Positions 37,680-51,200 of a DNA stretch of 64,000 nt are shown here, one piece after another. The DNA is from Brasenia schreberi (taxonomy: Eukaryota > Streptophyta > Magnoliopsida > Nymphaeales > Cabombaceae). The position numbers were made by a program, and so were the translations under genes. The stretch covers positions 10,791,001 to 10,855,000 of the forward strand of contig JAYKKT010000064.1 of the NCBI GenBank assembly GCA_036023115.1, in the 5' to 3' direction. Below the pieces are notes generated by a model. It searched no databases. It was not told where the DNA came from and saw only the letters and a program-made list of their open reading frames with translations. How positions within the stretch are numbered: position 1 is the first letter of the stretch; each line of letters begins with the position of its first letter.

Positions 37680-38025
37680 TGTGCACACTCATGAGTGTGA
37701 TGTGTGCGTGCGCGTGAGGGAGAAACCCTTAAAACCTTTCTCATCACCATGGTAGTATGAATTCTTCATTTGCTAACAAAATGTCCTCATATTTCACTCA
37801 TAAGAGCTAATAAAAATACAAAGATAGAGAAGGGTAGTGACTAGAAATGCCGACCCGGTTCAGTGCGGGAGAAGTCTTGCTTTTGCTTTACATATTTGCA
37901 TCTATACCTTACAACAAGCCCTTTGTTTATCTATTTTTTTCCACTTCAGGCATTGCTTCACACCCACTTCCTTAAATGCCAATTATGATCAAGAATGCCT
38001 CATAAATATGATATCTCCACACAAG

Positions 38026-38128
38026 GAGTGATAGCTCACTTGGCTAGGGGTTCATAAGTTGAAGGTCATGAGTTCGACACCCAGGGCGTGCATCTTCTTG
38101 CTTCAGCTCTCAAATTGTACAAAGAAAA
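38026..38128 (+). mobile_element. SINE family 1 copy, complete
   Basis: ATAGCTCACTTGGCTAGGGG (A box), AGGTCATGAGTTCGACACCC (canonical B box), GGCGTGCATCTTCTTGC, and the 3' end AAATTGTACAAAGAAAA. It is the closest copy to a tRNA promoter. Confidence 0.78.
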
Positions 38129-38304
38129 TGTATGACATTTCTAATGACCGTTGCCTAAAGTACAGTCAAATAAGCATTGTCATTGAGTCTCAGACCTAGC
38201 AGCCTAACCCTGATCAGCCTGTAGAATTGACACTGCAAGGCGCTATAACCATGGTCTCCGGCCATTAACCCAAAAACAGCCTTGATCTTGAGCCAACCAA
38301 CCAA

Positions 38305-38362
38305 CTACAATTAGCTCAATTGGCAGGGCAACTCACGCCCTCGAATCCAATGTCTGAGTCCA
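38305..38362 (+). mobile_element. Possible SINE family 2 fragment
   Basis: AATTAGCTCAATTGGCAGGG followed by CCCTCGAATCCAATG resembles tRNA-like A and B boxes, close to the family 2 start at 55711. The rest does not align by eye. Confidence 0.35.
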
Positions 38363-40017
38363 ATGTGTTTTGAAGAGTTGGACTTGTAGCTAAATATACT
38401 TTAACATTATTATGGTTTTATTGCTATGGAGTGATTAAATTAGAGTGAGTTTAGCAGAAGATGGTGGATCTAAGTTTTAACAGAAACAATTGGAGTACTT
38501 TGGGATTTCGGAGAGCCATTTGGACTTGATTCATATGTGATTTCAATTTCAATGCTGGTCTTGTACCATGTAGGCTATTGTTTGATATTGATTTTATGCT
38601 TAAATAAGTTTAGAATGTGATAACTTGAAGGTGTTACATATGAAACTTAGCTTTAACAATATGGACCATACTAGGGTTATTTTTAGTTGTTTTTAAATGT
38701 GTGTTTACATTATTTTATTTGGTTTAATAATGATGAGTTGCTTATAATAATTGTTGATAACATCTTTATAATACGCATGTTTGATATGAGTCATCTTGTC
38801 TTGGTACGTTTGATTTGCAACGATTGAGATAAATATATTTTCATTGAAACACTCGTGGATGTGTGACATATTGTTGAGATTTGTGTATGAGATTGCTATT
38901 GACAAGACATTTTGTAGATATCTTGTTGAGCTTGATGCATGAAATGTTATTGTGAACAAGAATAATAAATCGAATTTAAAATATAAGTTGCCTAGGAAGG
39001 GCGGGCTCTTGAGAACCCTTACCATGTGGAAATGGATAACATCATGGATTAGCCTGTGTGTTTATGTGTGGATGTCACTGTGTACCAAGTCTATTAGCAA
39101 GCATAGGCACTACATAGACTATAACCATTGGAAGTAAATAATAAGATGTGTGTTAAATAATAAGGGGTTTTATTATAGTTTTACAAAATTGTATGGTATT
39201 TACTGGATTTGATATTCGTATAAATATGTATGTTTCTAGTATGTAATGTCGTTGGGGAGGTGTTTTTTAGTGGGCATGCGTTAGTGTGCTCACCCTTTAT
39301 TATTATTATTATTATTTTATAGATTACATTGTAGGTTGAGACTCTAGTTGAGGCTTTCTAAAGTTGACCTAGCGAGAAGATCAGGAATGTAATAGAACAA
39401 TGAGGTTATATGTTGAGAAAGGTTGTATTAATTTGTATTCAAAGTAAATATTAATAATTAACATGTGATTTGGTAATTATATATAAATCACCCTATGGCT
39501 CGTGTGCCACATTGAACCGGGCAATGAGAGGGTTGACCGAGGTATGACCCACATACTCTAGCATGACATGCTTTAACATAAATTGTTTCTAAATATGTAA
39601 GTGCGAGGGACCTCGAGAAGGAAAGAAGCTAAATAAGACCAGCTCGTGTTTACCATCAAAGTAGACTCCTTGCTTGAACCATACTCAAGCCATTTGAAGC
39701 AAAAGTCAGCCGGTTTTGGGTCAAAGAAGGTTAAGTTCAATCGCCAAATCCAAAAGCTCGTATGTTAAAATTCTATTAATATCTCCTGGTAATAAATAAA
39801 AATAAAAGCAGGTGTATATTATTATATATATATGGTTTAAAAAAACTGTATTTGGGTGTTATATATGTAGTTGGATTTTATGAACAACACAGATAATCCA
39901 CTGGCTATACCGCTCCTAAGCTGAATTTCTCAGATATTCCTAGAAATTATTATCAGATTGCATGAACTCTCAGTGTATCTGATGAAGTACTGCCTGCAGA
40001 AAGGGCTAATTTCTAAC
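38363..40017. other. Intergenic, possible LTR-type sequence
   Basis: No gene. The interval 39180-39560, with TGCTCACCCTTTATTATT and a following TAGATTACATTG, has the look of a plant LTR, but no partner copy or boundaries were found. An (ATT)n tract lies at about 39297-39317. Confidence 0.3.
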
Positions 40018-40130
40018 GGTTAGGGTGTAAACTCGAAACAACCTTCAAGTTGATAGTCATGAGTTCGATACCAGGTCATGCATCTCGTTGGGGGGTCTGC
40101 CTTTCCCCAGCTTCCCTGTAAAAAGAAAAA
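40018..40130 (+). mobile_element. SINE family 1 copy (diverged)
   Basis: TAGTCATGAGTTCGATACC (B box) followed by GTCATGCATCTCG and an A-rich end match family 1. The A box is degraded. Confidence 0.55.
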
Positions 40131-40969
40131 ATAGTGCCTGGATTCTAGTACAATTGTAGGTTATGAAAATGGACTTAAACCGGATCCGTGGTTCATTTGG
40201 GTCCAATCCAGTCATTTCCTCGTGAGATCATCCAAAAGGACCTGTATTTTCGAAGCAAAAGAATAGATGCTGCGGGACAGTCAACAACACCTGCAACTTG
40301 ACCACCATATATGGCCATCTCCACAAGACTCGGCCCACTGACATATCATTTCATATACCACACTTTTACACTGTGCGCTCCAGACATATGGCTTATTTTT
40401 TACCAATGGGCTTCCTTAAATAATAGAATGTAGCACTTCAATCAGCTTTTTGTTTCTTCCTTGTTTCCGTGTCCAAACTTACAATATAATAATATATATG
40501 TGTGTGTATGCACACATGCATGCATGTGTCTAGACATAACTAATTTGAAATTGAACTCATAATTCTAAACAGAACCTAAAACCGACAGTTCAAACTGCCC
40601 CCCTTCAACCAGTTTCTTTATTAACTTTTCTGAAAATTTTAATTTGGTTTATATATTTTGTGGTTTGAAACCTAAACCGGCCCGGTCCCTGTTTGGGTCG
40701 GGTTAGGTTTCAAGAGAAACTAGAACCATCGATGTGTGTGTGTGTGTGTGCATGCATGTATGTGTATTCTTTAATGAAAAAGATAGAAGATGTTTTACTT
40801 ATCGTGGTAAATACTAACATGAGTCGGATACACCATGAGGTTATCAGAGAAAAGTTAGAACAATCAAACTCATGGCCTTTAAAGTGTGAAATGTTATGTG
40901 TTATTCTTTCTTTTCTTTTTTGTTTGATGAAAAGGGTGGGGTGTTGAGAAAAAGAGGAGGTTCAACAAG
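40131..40969. other. Intergenic with AACCGG patch
   Basis: GGTTTG/AACCGGCCCGG-type sequence lies at 40550-40720, followed by a short TG run at 40734-40751. The 84-codon frame at 40693-40947 is built over these repeats. Confidence 0.4.
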
Positions 40970-41040
40970 ATGCACATTCTGGATATCAAACTCATGAGCT
41001 TTAAGTTGTAAGTCGACACCCTAGCCAGGTTAGCTATTGC
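40970..41040 (-). mobile_element. SINE family 1 copy (partial)
   Basis: The minus strand reads TAGCTAACCTGGCTAGGGTG, then TAAAGCTCATGAGTTTGATA, in the same order as the A and B boxes of family 1. Confidence 0.55.
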
Positions 41041-44000
41041 TTGTTGTGCAAGTTCTATCTACAATGCTGCATAATTAGAAAGCAAAACTCCTAGTGTGCA
41101 TAATATTAGTAAAGACATTTATCATTTACGTTTTTTAAGTCATTGATCGTCATTTCTTAACTTTTAACTTCAATGTTTCATGCACAAGGACGAATTTCTC
41201 TTTTGTGTACTTGCCTTGCCTACATCATTGTTGTATCAAGCAATAAGGTGCAAATTTGTTCAAAAAATTTTGAACTAAGAACTACAATTCTCAATGATAA
41301 ATTTATGCTCTTGATGTTAAAATTTGACTCTAAAATATCCTGGACATTGCGAAATTAAGAACCCTAATTTTATTTTACCTAATATATTGTTTAATAAGTT
41401 TAAAAGCAAGCGAAGAGAATAAAAAAGAATAAACTCAGGCACAATATTTTGTCATAAATCAAGGCGCCAGTACTTATAAGAGAGCAGCTCCCTTGTGTGA
41501 TGCAGTGGAAGATAAGTTGTAAGAAACACAATGAAGATGGTTTAACACTTGAACCATGGGTAAATGGAGATTCAAAACAAGTTGCAAAAGATTAGACAGC
41601 GAAAATTTTGAAGAAGATCACAACGGAAGTCCTCAAAGGAAACCCTAATGTGTATATATTTTTGCTTTTTTGGAGAGTTATGTGCTAGTATAACACAACT
41701 TAGAGAAGATTGGCCAAATAAAATTTTCACAGCCAACCCCACACATGCAAATATACATACATATATGCATGCATATATACCTAGAGTTGCCTTTTGTCAG
41801 CTGCAGACACGACACCTATTGAAGTAGTTGTACATGCTAACAAGCTCAAGGAATGAGTATTATGATTTTTATCTTTTGTATCTTGATTTTGATTTTTATT
41901 TAAAATATGAGTATTATCTTCCTTGATAGCTAGCAACTCATCAAAGCCAAAATGATTTGCTCAAGGTTATGACTCAAGCTTTGGTATCGGGAGTTTTAGA
42001 GGATATGTATACCTCCATCACAGGTTTATGGGTTTGATATCTTTCACCAACACAATTAGTAGAACTCTATTAAATGAAATCTTTATCGAGTTTTATGTAT
42101 AACTAAAAATAGATACCATGTAAGTAGAGGCATGGTGCTAGTGAAAAATTATGTGTTGCGCACCAATTTATTCTTGTTTTCATATATTTTGAGAAAACAT
42201 ATTGTAATTCTTAGCAATGCAACTAAAAATTATAGAAACCCATCATACTAATATATTGTTATGTCTAAAACTTGACTATGCTAGTGTAAGGTGAAGGGTC
42301 TTCATTGTATCATGCAAGAATTCGCTAATACCCTTTGCACTCGATCTTTTGATACAAGATATGGTGAGTAAGCCTAAAAGTTAGCAAAAGTTGTGCCTTG
42401 AAGACATGCATATCACCAATTTTCTTACAAAAGCTCGTGTAAAGTGCAACACCAATAAAGGAAGAAATAAGTAGCTCATTAGTTTCAATCTCCAAAAGGC
42501 CTTCAGCTCCAACATTTTTAGGCTTATTCTCGCTCTTTGGAAAATATGGTTTCTTTGAGGGAGATGATGTTAAATTTCATTAAGCTGAACGGTTCGAATG
42601 TAGTACTTCAATAAGTGGCGTGAACTCTCTCCTCTTTGACATACCTTGATGCTTCCTGAAACAGTCAAAGGTGATGTATTAAATTAATAAAGTTATTTAC
42701 TTCATAAAGTTTCAATATAATAAGATCTAGCTTGAATTTGATTTTAGACTAGAAAGGCTTAATATCATAGCTTCAAAAGAGGAGGTTAGAGGGGGCAAAG
42801 TGAGGAAAATAACAAAAATTAAATCTTGGTTTTGAAGGTGATTAAGTAATGATTAGCAAATTCTGTAAAAATCCATGCAACAAAAGAATATTAATCCAGA
42901 ATAATCTATATGTCAGTAATACTAGTTGGATGAAGAAAAAACCATTATCCTGCCAAAGATATGATGTGGTGTGATGGTTATACAATCAAATACTAACTGA
43001 AGCACCTCTGTTATCCTAGATGGTATCCTTAACAAAAAGATAAAGAAGCTTAGTAAAAAATATGCTTCTAAATTTAAGACAAGACAGGCTCACTTGAGAT
43101 TATCGTCAAATAACTGTAAATATTTTAAGATCAATATGGTATTATAAAATATTTTTTAAATGTTCTAGCCGAATATCATATCAATCCTTTAGAATATATA
43201 ACAAATTTAAGCTTGGATTACTGATCCCAACTCATAAATAAAATTATACAGTCAAATGGATTGTATAACGACGTACTTAAGTAAGATTTATATGAATGTC
43301 GTGTAAGTAATTGTACTAAATCTAAATTTGATGTGATAAATATCAAAATTCAGATGTGAGGTCCCTCTTCGCTCCATTCACTATCTCTAATGAATACAAT
43401 CATTTAGCATTTTGGAGATAAAAATGTTTTGATGGGTTCTATAAAACCAACTGATAACAGAATTAGAGCGGTACATAAGATCCCGTATTCCCCAGCAACT
43501 TAAAGGATCAACCATTACCCTCAACCGTCGGAAGTGATTGTTACACCTCCTTGATTGCCGCTTCTAAGGTGGCTGGGTCAATTGGTATGAACTGTCCGTC
43601 CATTAGGATGAAGGATCTAGGACAGCTTTATACAACCACTTGGAAGTTAAGTTAGAGGCACTGTGGGTATGAGTATGAACTCAAAAGGTTTAACTCATAA
43701 GTGTGACGGATAAGTAATTATTTTTTAATTAAAAATTTAACAACTCTTATAAAATTTAAAAACATCAAAAAACAATATATCAAGAGTTAAATTATATTTT
43801 ATATGTTGTTACATAAATAATTATTATAAAATTATATATTTTTTTAAAATTCATTATAAAATAATTAAAAATATAATTTTCATCTCATATCAGTTAAGAG
43901 TTATAACTTTACAAGAAGATGATTTACCTTGCTTCTAATATCTAAAGGGGCATGTTTATTACAATGAACTTGATTAGACGCTGGTTGAAAATTGTATTGG

Positions 44001-44339
44001 TAAATCAAAAGAGTTCATATGCTAGATGAAGTTATGGTTATAGAAAGGTTAAGGCCTTTGAACTAAAATAATCTTGTAGTCATAATTAAAGGAATATGTG
44101 GCTCAATAGTAAGGCATGTATCATTATAACATAACAATTTTATGATTATGTTATTTATTAAGAGACTCTTAACTCTCTTGTTTTAGCTTTCTTAAAGAAG
44201 GTATTAACATGAACTCAATAATTAAAAAGTTACGTTAGTGTTCTTTCCTTCTGGCTATAAGTTTCAATATATAAATGAATTACATTGATTCATATGCATC
44301 ATTATCATAATAGTTGATAAGTTTAAGACAAAGCTAAAT
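41041..44339. other. Long AT-rich intergenic stretch, nothing recognised
   Basis: No domain, element end or RNA gene was identified in about 3.3 kb. Given the copia fragment just downstream, part of it may be decayed retroelement sequence. The area at 43440-43680 is less AT-rich but shows no coding frame. Confidence 0.35.
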
Positions 44340-44720
44340 ACTAAGATTATATTCATAAAGAAAGGCTTAATTGCTTCTAGACATATACACCAATAGGTAT
44401 AATTATTATAACAATAGTCTTATAAGTATTTGTATTTATAAACATGTTATTTACCAAATAAATGTCTACACAATATTAGAAAATGATAAATTAGACAATG
44501 AGATGCATATGGTATCATCCAAAGGATTACTTGTCCTCTAGTGAAAACAAAGTTTCTAAAATAATCAAGTCTTTATATGCTTTAAAGCAAGTCCTAGGCA
44601 ATGACATAGCATACCTATATGGTATGATCCAAATGATTACTTGTCCTTTGATAAAACCAAAGATTCTTAAGTAATCAAATCTTTATATGATTTAAATCAA
44701 GTCTTAGGCAATGATGTTGC
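44340..44720 (+). pseudogene. Ty1/copia reverse transcriptase fragment
   Basis: On + a broken frame gives TYTPIGIIII, then QINVYTILENDKLDNEMHMV and ENKVSKIIKSLYALKQVLGN. These are recognisable counterparts of the copia RT blocks around DVKTAFLNG...EEIYM and KSLYGLKQAP. The stretch from about 44505 to 44610 is followed by a diverged tandem copy (44611-44720) that repeats the KSLY-LKQ block. Frameshifts and stops are common and the YVDD part is absent. Confidence 0.65.
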
Positions 44721-44892
44721 GTAGTATTTCTTGCCAATGATGTATGATAAATGATAATTGTATCCATAAAAAATTTCATAATAAACTTAATGCAACAAAA
44801 CAATTGAGTGTCACTAAAGTAGTTGTGCATCAATCTCGTTGAGATCATTGAGTAAGTTGGGTATATATATACACACACATATATATATAATA

Positions 44893-45143
44893 AGAGAAGA
44901 TTAGTGCTAAATTCATAATGTCCTTAAGTGCATAAAAATATTTAATCATCTCCACCATTAATCTTTGAGATCAATGGTAAGATCAATGGTGGAGATTTGA
45001 ATTACTTGGTACATTAATTGCAAATTACAAAAGTACAAATAGTACTTTTAATTCATATCTTCACTATTAATCTCAAAGATCAAACTGTAAAGATGCTTAT
45101 ATATTTTTATACACTTAATGATATTATGCATTTAATACTCTCT
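44893..45143. mobile_element. Fold-back MITE with arms of about 75 bp
   Basis: The left arm (44893-44971) and right arm (45070-45143) are inverted repeats, both reading from AGAGA and ATTA, through GCATAA, to ATCTTTGAGAT in the element direction. A second, inner hairpin pairs ATCTCCACCATTAATCTT (44948-44965) with its near-complement just downstream. TA-rich flanks hide any target duplication. No coding sequence. Confidence 0.6.
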
Positions 45144-46720
45144 CTATATATACATATGTATATATATAATATAAGTATATGTATGTGTGTATAGCAAGAG
45201 AGGGACAGAGAGAGGACAAGGAGAAAACATCCTAACAAGAAAAAGAAGATAAAAATTATTCTAGATTCTTGTCTGGTGGGAACATCTATCTTGAACTTGT
45301 AGAAAGTTTCAGACCTGTACATTAATCAATCATTTCTGGGAAACGAGATTCAGTTCAATTGGCAAATTAAAGTTCCCCAAGTTCAAGGTATGTCCCAACT
45401 TATTGTCATTGAATTCAACTAATTTACACATTGAGATAAAACTAAATTTATATATTGAGAAATACAATAATTTATACAATGAGGAAAGATCAACAACGAG
45501 AATATGAAATCCAGTCATTCAAAATATGATAAATGACATGGAATTTTCAACTAATTTATATAATATGATAAAATTAAATTTACGATATCTAATAAAGAGA
45601 AGTGCTATGATAAATACTTTAAAAATATCACATTAGATAATAATGTATATACCATACATATATTGCATAGTTTTCCATCAGATAACACCACGAATTTTCT
45701 GCTTATTGTAACCTAACTCCTAAGAGCATGACACTCAAGTTGGGAGTAGAACCAACAACTGATTGACTATGATCACTCTGTGCTAGTTAGTTGGCAAGCA
45801 CAAACTAGCTTGCCAACATTATCTTACCTACATGAAAGAAACTCCAAACTAACTAGTTCTTTGTAATCATGATTTCGAAGAACTGTGGTTTCATCTTTGA
45901 TTCATGACTGGTATTGACGCTTGGTTTTACATACGAGTCAAGATAGCAATATGAGAGAGAAGGAAGTGTTTGGGTTTTTATATGAAGTCCTTGGATCCAA
46001 TTCTCGTAGCCCACCTTCCTCTTGGTGTCAAAGTTTTTGACTCAGATTGGAGCTATGAAACCATAATTTCATGTGAATGATGCGTTTCACATTTGATGCC
46101 CAATAAACTTAAAATTGTGAGTACAAAAAATTTGGTTTAGTTCTCCAAGAATCTTATTTGAATGCACCTTTGATGTTATATAAACTTAGAAATGTTCAAG
46201 TCTACTTTATTTAGACCATCACTCACGAGTTCTTCATGAAAAGGCCCCAAAGTACCCCGACTAAAAAGCAGCCAAAGAAACCATACCCTGAGTGGATCAA
46301 CCAATTTCATCAGTTTTAAAAGGGATATAAGGTGCATGAGTTTGTTCTCTTTCGGTTGAGGATCAAAAAAGTCAACTATTGAGCATGAGCTCAAAACTTT
46401 ACATGTAAACATATAGATTTGTCTTTGGGTTTGACCACTCTCTCTATATATATATTTGCCTGAACTGATCGGATAGACATGAAACAAGGGTTATAGATGA
46501 AGTCCAAAAACACATGGACACTTGAATTTTTCAACATGGCTAATAAACACGAAACAACTTGTTCCAAGGGCCAGCAGAGTTATTCATAATTTAATATGCA
46601 TTCAAAACAAACCAATCTACGTTTACCAATGCCAAACAGGAAAAGCATGTGCAGTTTTATCACCAAGTTCTCTCACATGCCTTATGTGTGAGAGAGAATT
46701 AAAGTACTGTTGAAAGTGTC

Positions 46721-46789
<69 letters not shown>

Positions 46790-46990
46790 GGAAGGGAGAG
46801 AACCCAAGAGTTGGTAACTTTGGTGAAAGAGCCATCAGCCTTTCCTTTTGTTTCCGCACCTTGCTTTTCAGCTGAAAAGGCACAAAGAAAAGAGTGAGTG
46901 ATAGAGCGGCATTGAGGACATGATATTAGTCGTCTTATCACTGCTTTCCTTTATAACTATTCTTTATTATTTAATGCCTCATTCTTATTT
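45144..46990. other. Intergenic, with GA microsatellite
   Basis: No gene was recognised. Confidence 0.4.
46724..46787 (+). repeat. (GA)n microsatellite, 64 bp
   Basis: A pure AG/GA tract. Ser-Leu repeat frames across it on the other strand are artefacts. Confidence 0.95.
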
Positions 46991-47090
46991 TTGGTATAAT
47001 GGGGGATGCTGAAGATAGACGCATGCCCCAGATATTGAACTCATGACCTTCAGCTTGTGGTCGATGACCTAGACAGGTGAGTTGTTGCTT
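46991..47090 (-). mobile_element. SINE family 1 copy, nearly complete
   Basis: The minus strand reads CAACTCACCTGTCTAGGTC, AGGTCATGAGTTCAATATC, GGGGCATGCGTCTATCTTC and a 3' end near TTATACC. Same order as the other family 1 copies. Confidence 0.7.
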
Positions 47091-48192
47091 GTGCTTAATC
47101 TCTTGTAGCTGGTCGTTAGGAGGGAAGTGACTGTACTTGGTTTGAATCGGTTCGGGTCACTTTTTAAACCGGCAGCTTACATCAGCAATATTGTCGAAAT
47201 TGGTTTCGAAATCAGGTTGTTTTTTCAAATAGATTTGGAGAAAGTTAATTGAAAACATTATTTATGAATCAAGGTCAAGCTTAAAGTAAAATTATTTTTG
47301 AAAAAACTTTAAAGTAAAAGATTTGGTTCGAATATTGGCATGTGAAGTAATTGGCAAATCTTAACCAGGCATAATTGGCAAATCTTAAAGTAAAAGAAAA
47401 TTATTTATGAAAAATTTAAAAGATTTTAGAGAAAATGAATGAATCACCTCGCCAATTTGGTTCAAATTCAAACATTGGCATTGGTTGGTTGAGAGCATAA
47501 TTGTTGTTGGTGCCAGAGGGATACTCTAATATTCTCCTTTTTCTTCATTGTTTTGGAATAGAGTTGGGCTCTGGCAAAGCCTGGTGGGGGTTGTGTGTGG
47601 GTGGGTTCCAATGTTTGACCACACTGATTCACTTTGAAGAATAGGGTCACTAAGATCACATGGAAGGGATCCAAGGTTATGTGGGTCTGGTGGCCCCTCA
47701 GGCCCAGCCCACCCAGCTGCAAGGGTTTCGGTCCCTTGTGGTGAATCGACTCTCCGGCTTGTCGCAAGGGACTCAGCTATGGATCCTCATGAGCCGCCTC
47801 AGTTAGTGTGGTACGACCGAGACTAGTGATCTGGGTCAGACTTAGTGTGGTTCTTCTGTCACAAGATGGAGCACAATGGGTAACTAAAATACATGCCTTA
47901 GTATGTTTGGTTTTGGTTATGATCTGTCTCTCTGTTTTTCGATCCCCGATTAACAGACACACGCAGATGCAAAGAAACTTTAAATCGGGTTTCCTCATTT
48001 ATGAGCTCAATAGAATTCAAACCCACAGAAATCCGAGTACTCATCTATAACAAGGTTGGGGAAAGAAACTCTTTGATCTATTTACCAAGCTTTTTTTACT
48101 AAACGCATACATATTGCCACTGTCAAAAAGGAAAGAATACATATTGCCATGCAATGCTGAGATAGATGGTGCAGGATCTCATTACATGGCAT

Positions 48193-48246
<54 letters not shown>

Positions 48247-48553
48247 CATAAGGTGTGGGGGTGCAAGTAAGTGAGCTGCTTGACAACTAGATGAGACCAA
48301 CCTCACCCAACTCAAATTCAACCATCTTGTCGAGCTTGAGAGGAACTCAAGTTGCGCCGGGCATGTGAATCAAGCTCAAGCTTAACAATATTTGGATCAT
48401 GTCCACCATTGATACTATTTGACCATTGCTTTTCGGTAGCATGAGCATAATAAGATTGTCCTTCATAATTTTTAAATACATTACATTGATGCTCTCAAAA
48501 AGCAAATAATTGAGTGTGAGTGAACAACATTAGTAGTTGATAGGATCCTGGTT

Positions 48554-48613
<60 letters not shown>

Positions 48614-49971
48614 TTTGAGTGAACATTTCTCAAAATAAAGCCTTATCGAGCTATATAAACGTTTGAGCTCATTCAGCGACATTAGTAGATGAGCCCATTC
48701 ATTAACTCAAGGTCAAAAACAAAAGGCTAACGAGCTGAGCTTGTGTTGCTTAAGTGTAGATCAAGTCAAGCTTGTGTTTGGAAATTGGAGATTGATAAAA
48801 CGCCAGCTTGAGTTCATCTAAGCCTTTTCTAATAAACAAGCTGACTTGAGCTTTCCGTTTGACCTTGTTATATTTCGCCTGCAATAAGTTGCCCTAAGAA
48901 CTGATTATTAACCTTATAGAAGATGCATCTTGATGTGATCTCGACAAAACCTACGAAGGCAGTTGAAGGTCTAGGATACCCTTCACCACCCAAGATAGGA
49001 ACCGACTAAATTGAAGCTAAAACGGAAGATGCATCTAACCCAATCTGGGACAGGATGATGTGATAGGCTTGTTTGCTGATGCTTCTCTTAAACTGAATTA
49101 GATTTATGTTAATTTAATGGTTTTGAAGTTATTTTTATGTTTTAAGTTTATCCATTGAGTATGGCAACTATCTTATTAATTCCACAATAAAAGAAATCAT
49201 GGAAATATTGAAATACACTTGATCTATAAAAAAAGGATACAATAATGAAATTTCTAGGTTCTTTTATTAATCTTCTTCTCCAATTGCTTTCTTCTTTCTC
49301 TACTTTTTGAAATTCGTTCTCCCTAGTTTCTCAATTCGAAATCCAAATCACATCAATTCAAGCCATAACCTTTTGGTGATCACTTGAGATTTCTGACCAT
49401 TTTCAGAAAATAAAAAGACTCATGTTTGAAGAGTTTTGGAGTCTCTTTCTACGTGCAAAAGCTCAGGTTCCAGTCTTTCTAATCAGATCGTAATTCTGGT
49501 AAGAATCCACAGGAAATCGCTTGCCGTTTCTAATCCGCATCGAGCTTAAATTTTTTCATTAGTTTTATTTTATTCCAATTATAACAGTACAGACTTTTTT
49601 TGTGTGTTCCGAGTCCGAGGCACATCATATGTTTCTAAACATTAGATCTTTCTATACATTATGATGGAAAAAGGATCATTCAATACCCACACCTTGTAGC
49701 TACCCTCTCGTAGTAGACCAGTTGGTAGCCCTCCTTCATATGCAGTAAACTTGCTCATTTATACTTTGACATATCTAAATTGAATTTATGACATTTCCTT
49801 CTTAAAATGCAAAATTCTTTAGGTGTGAGATCAAAAATGGTGTAGGACCCAAAACCTAACAGCAAACCTTGCTACCAATATGTGAGCCAGTGACCACAAG
49901 CCAAAGGGTGCAGGTGAGGGGAAAAAACTTGAATCCATCTGAGTCTTCTCAAGCTCGAGTTGCTCGTGAGA
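47091..49971. other. Intergenic with microsatellites
   Basis: An AACCGG-type patch lies at 47130-47220. A TA/TG microsatellite is at 48192-48242 and a TA/GA one at 48557-48612. Around 48290-48860, repeated AGCTTGAG / CAAGCTC motifs suggest an old element. No gene was recognised. Confidence 0.4.
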
Positions 49972-50018
49972 CGAGTTACAAGACAACAACAACAACAACA
50001 ACTAAGCCTTTTCCCATA

Positions 50019-50528
50019 CTAGATGGGGTCGGCTACATGGATTCTTTGTTTCCACAGATCCCTATCGTGTGCCATGTTAGCAGTTAACTCCCAATAAGCT
50101 AGATCATTCTTTATTGTTTCTTTCCAACACTTTTGTGGTCGTCCTCTTCCTCTTTTAATACTTTCTAAATTTAGTTTTTCTAACCTTTTTATAGGTTCTT
50201 CTTTTGATCTTCTTTCTATATGTCCAAACCATCTTAAACGATGTTCTCTCATTTTATCCTCTATTGGTGCCACTCCTAATTTGTTTCTAATAACCTCATT
50301 ATGTATACGGTCTTTTCTTGTATGACCACATCTCAACATCTTCATTTCTATCATAGACATCTTTTGTACATGTTGATGATTAACTGCCCAACACTCAGAA
50401 CCATAAAACATGGTTGGCCTAATTGTTGCTCTATAATATTTATCTTTTAACTTTAATGGTATCTTTCTATCACAAAGAATACCTGATGCTCCTCTCCATT
50501 TTAACCAACCAGCATTAATTCTATGCAT
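50019..50528 (-). pseudogene. RTE ORF C-terminal region, open for 169 codons
   Basis: It continues the reverse transcriptase ORF. It has RINAGWLKWRGASGILCD, YGSECWAVNHQHVQK, RHTRK-like and HRLRWFGHIERR blocks, which are typical of the thumb and C-terminus of RTE/BovB-like ORFs. It overlaps the 3' end of the element. Confidence 0.8.
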
Positions 50529-50599
50529 AACATCTCCATCATTTCTTCCATCACTCTGAAAAATTGACCCTAGGTATTTAAAACTTTCCTTTTGGGGGA

Positions 50600-51200
50600 T
50601 GCAATGTGTGCCAATTTTAATTTTTATGTCCTATTAAGTAACCAAATGATCAAACTTACATTCCATATATTTTGTCTTTGTTCTACTAAGTCGGAGGCCT
50701 TTGCTTTCTAATGTTTCTCTCGATAGTTCCAATTTTCTATTAACTTTTTCCTTAGACTCCACTAATACAATGTCATGTGAAAATAACATACACCAAGGTA
50801 CTTCATCTTCAATATGTTTTGTTAACTCATCCATCACCATTATAAATAAGTATGAACTTAAAGTTGATCATTGATGTAACCTAATATTAACTTCAAAGAA
50901 GTCTGTCGTTCCTTCATGAGTCCTCACACATGTTTTTGCACCATCATACATGTCTCTTACAAGGTTAATATATGTCAATGGGATATCTCTTTTTTCCAAA
51001 GTTCTCCAAAGAACCTCCCTCGGTACCCTATCATAAGCTTTTTCTAGATCAATAAATATCATGTGAAGGTCTTTCTTTTTTGCTCTAAAATATTTCATAA
51101 GACGTCTCAAAAGGTGAATCGCTTCAATAGTAGATCTGTCTGGAGAATCCAAATTGGTTCTCTGTTGTACTTGATACTTGTCTTAACCTACGTTTGATAA
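50600..51200 (-). pseudogene. RTE reverse transcriptase core, active site altered
   Basis: Blocks in order: [17 protein letters not shown] (first catalytic Asp region), [29 protein letters not shown], then MLFSHDIVLV. The last should read FADD in an active enzyme; here the first Asp of the pair is His. A TGA also replaces the Gly codon before STLSS. The enzyme is therefore dead at two sites. The truncated copy at 24776-26317 keeps VDD. Confidence 0.85.

Noticed and set aside
38026..38128. A true tRNA gene
   Set aside because: A and B boxes are present but the cloverleaf arms are not complementary, and the same sequence with a common 3' tail recurs many times, which fits SINEs.
39180..39560. 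Solo LTR
   Set aside because: The style of sequence is suggestive, but no TG...CA ends, target duplication or second copy was found.
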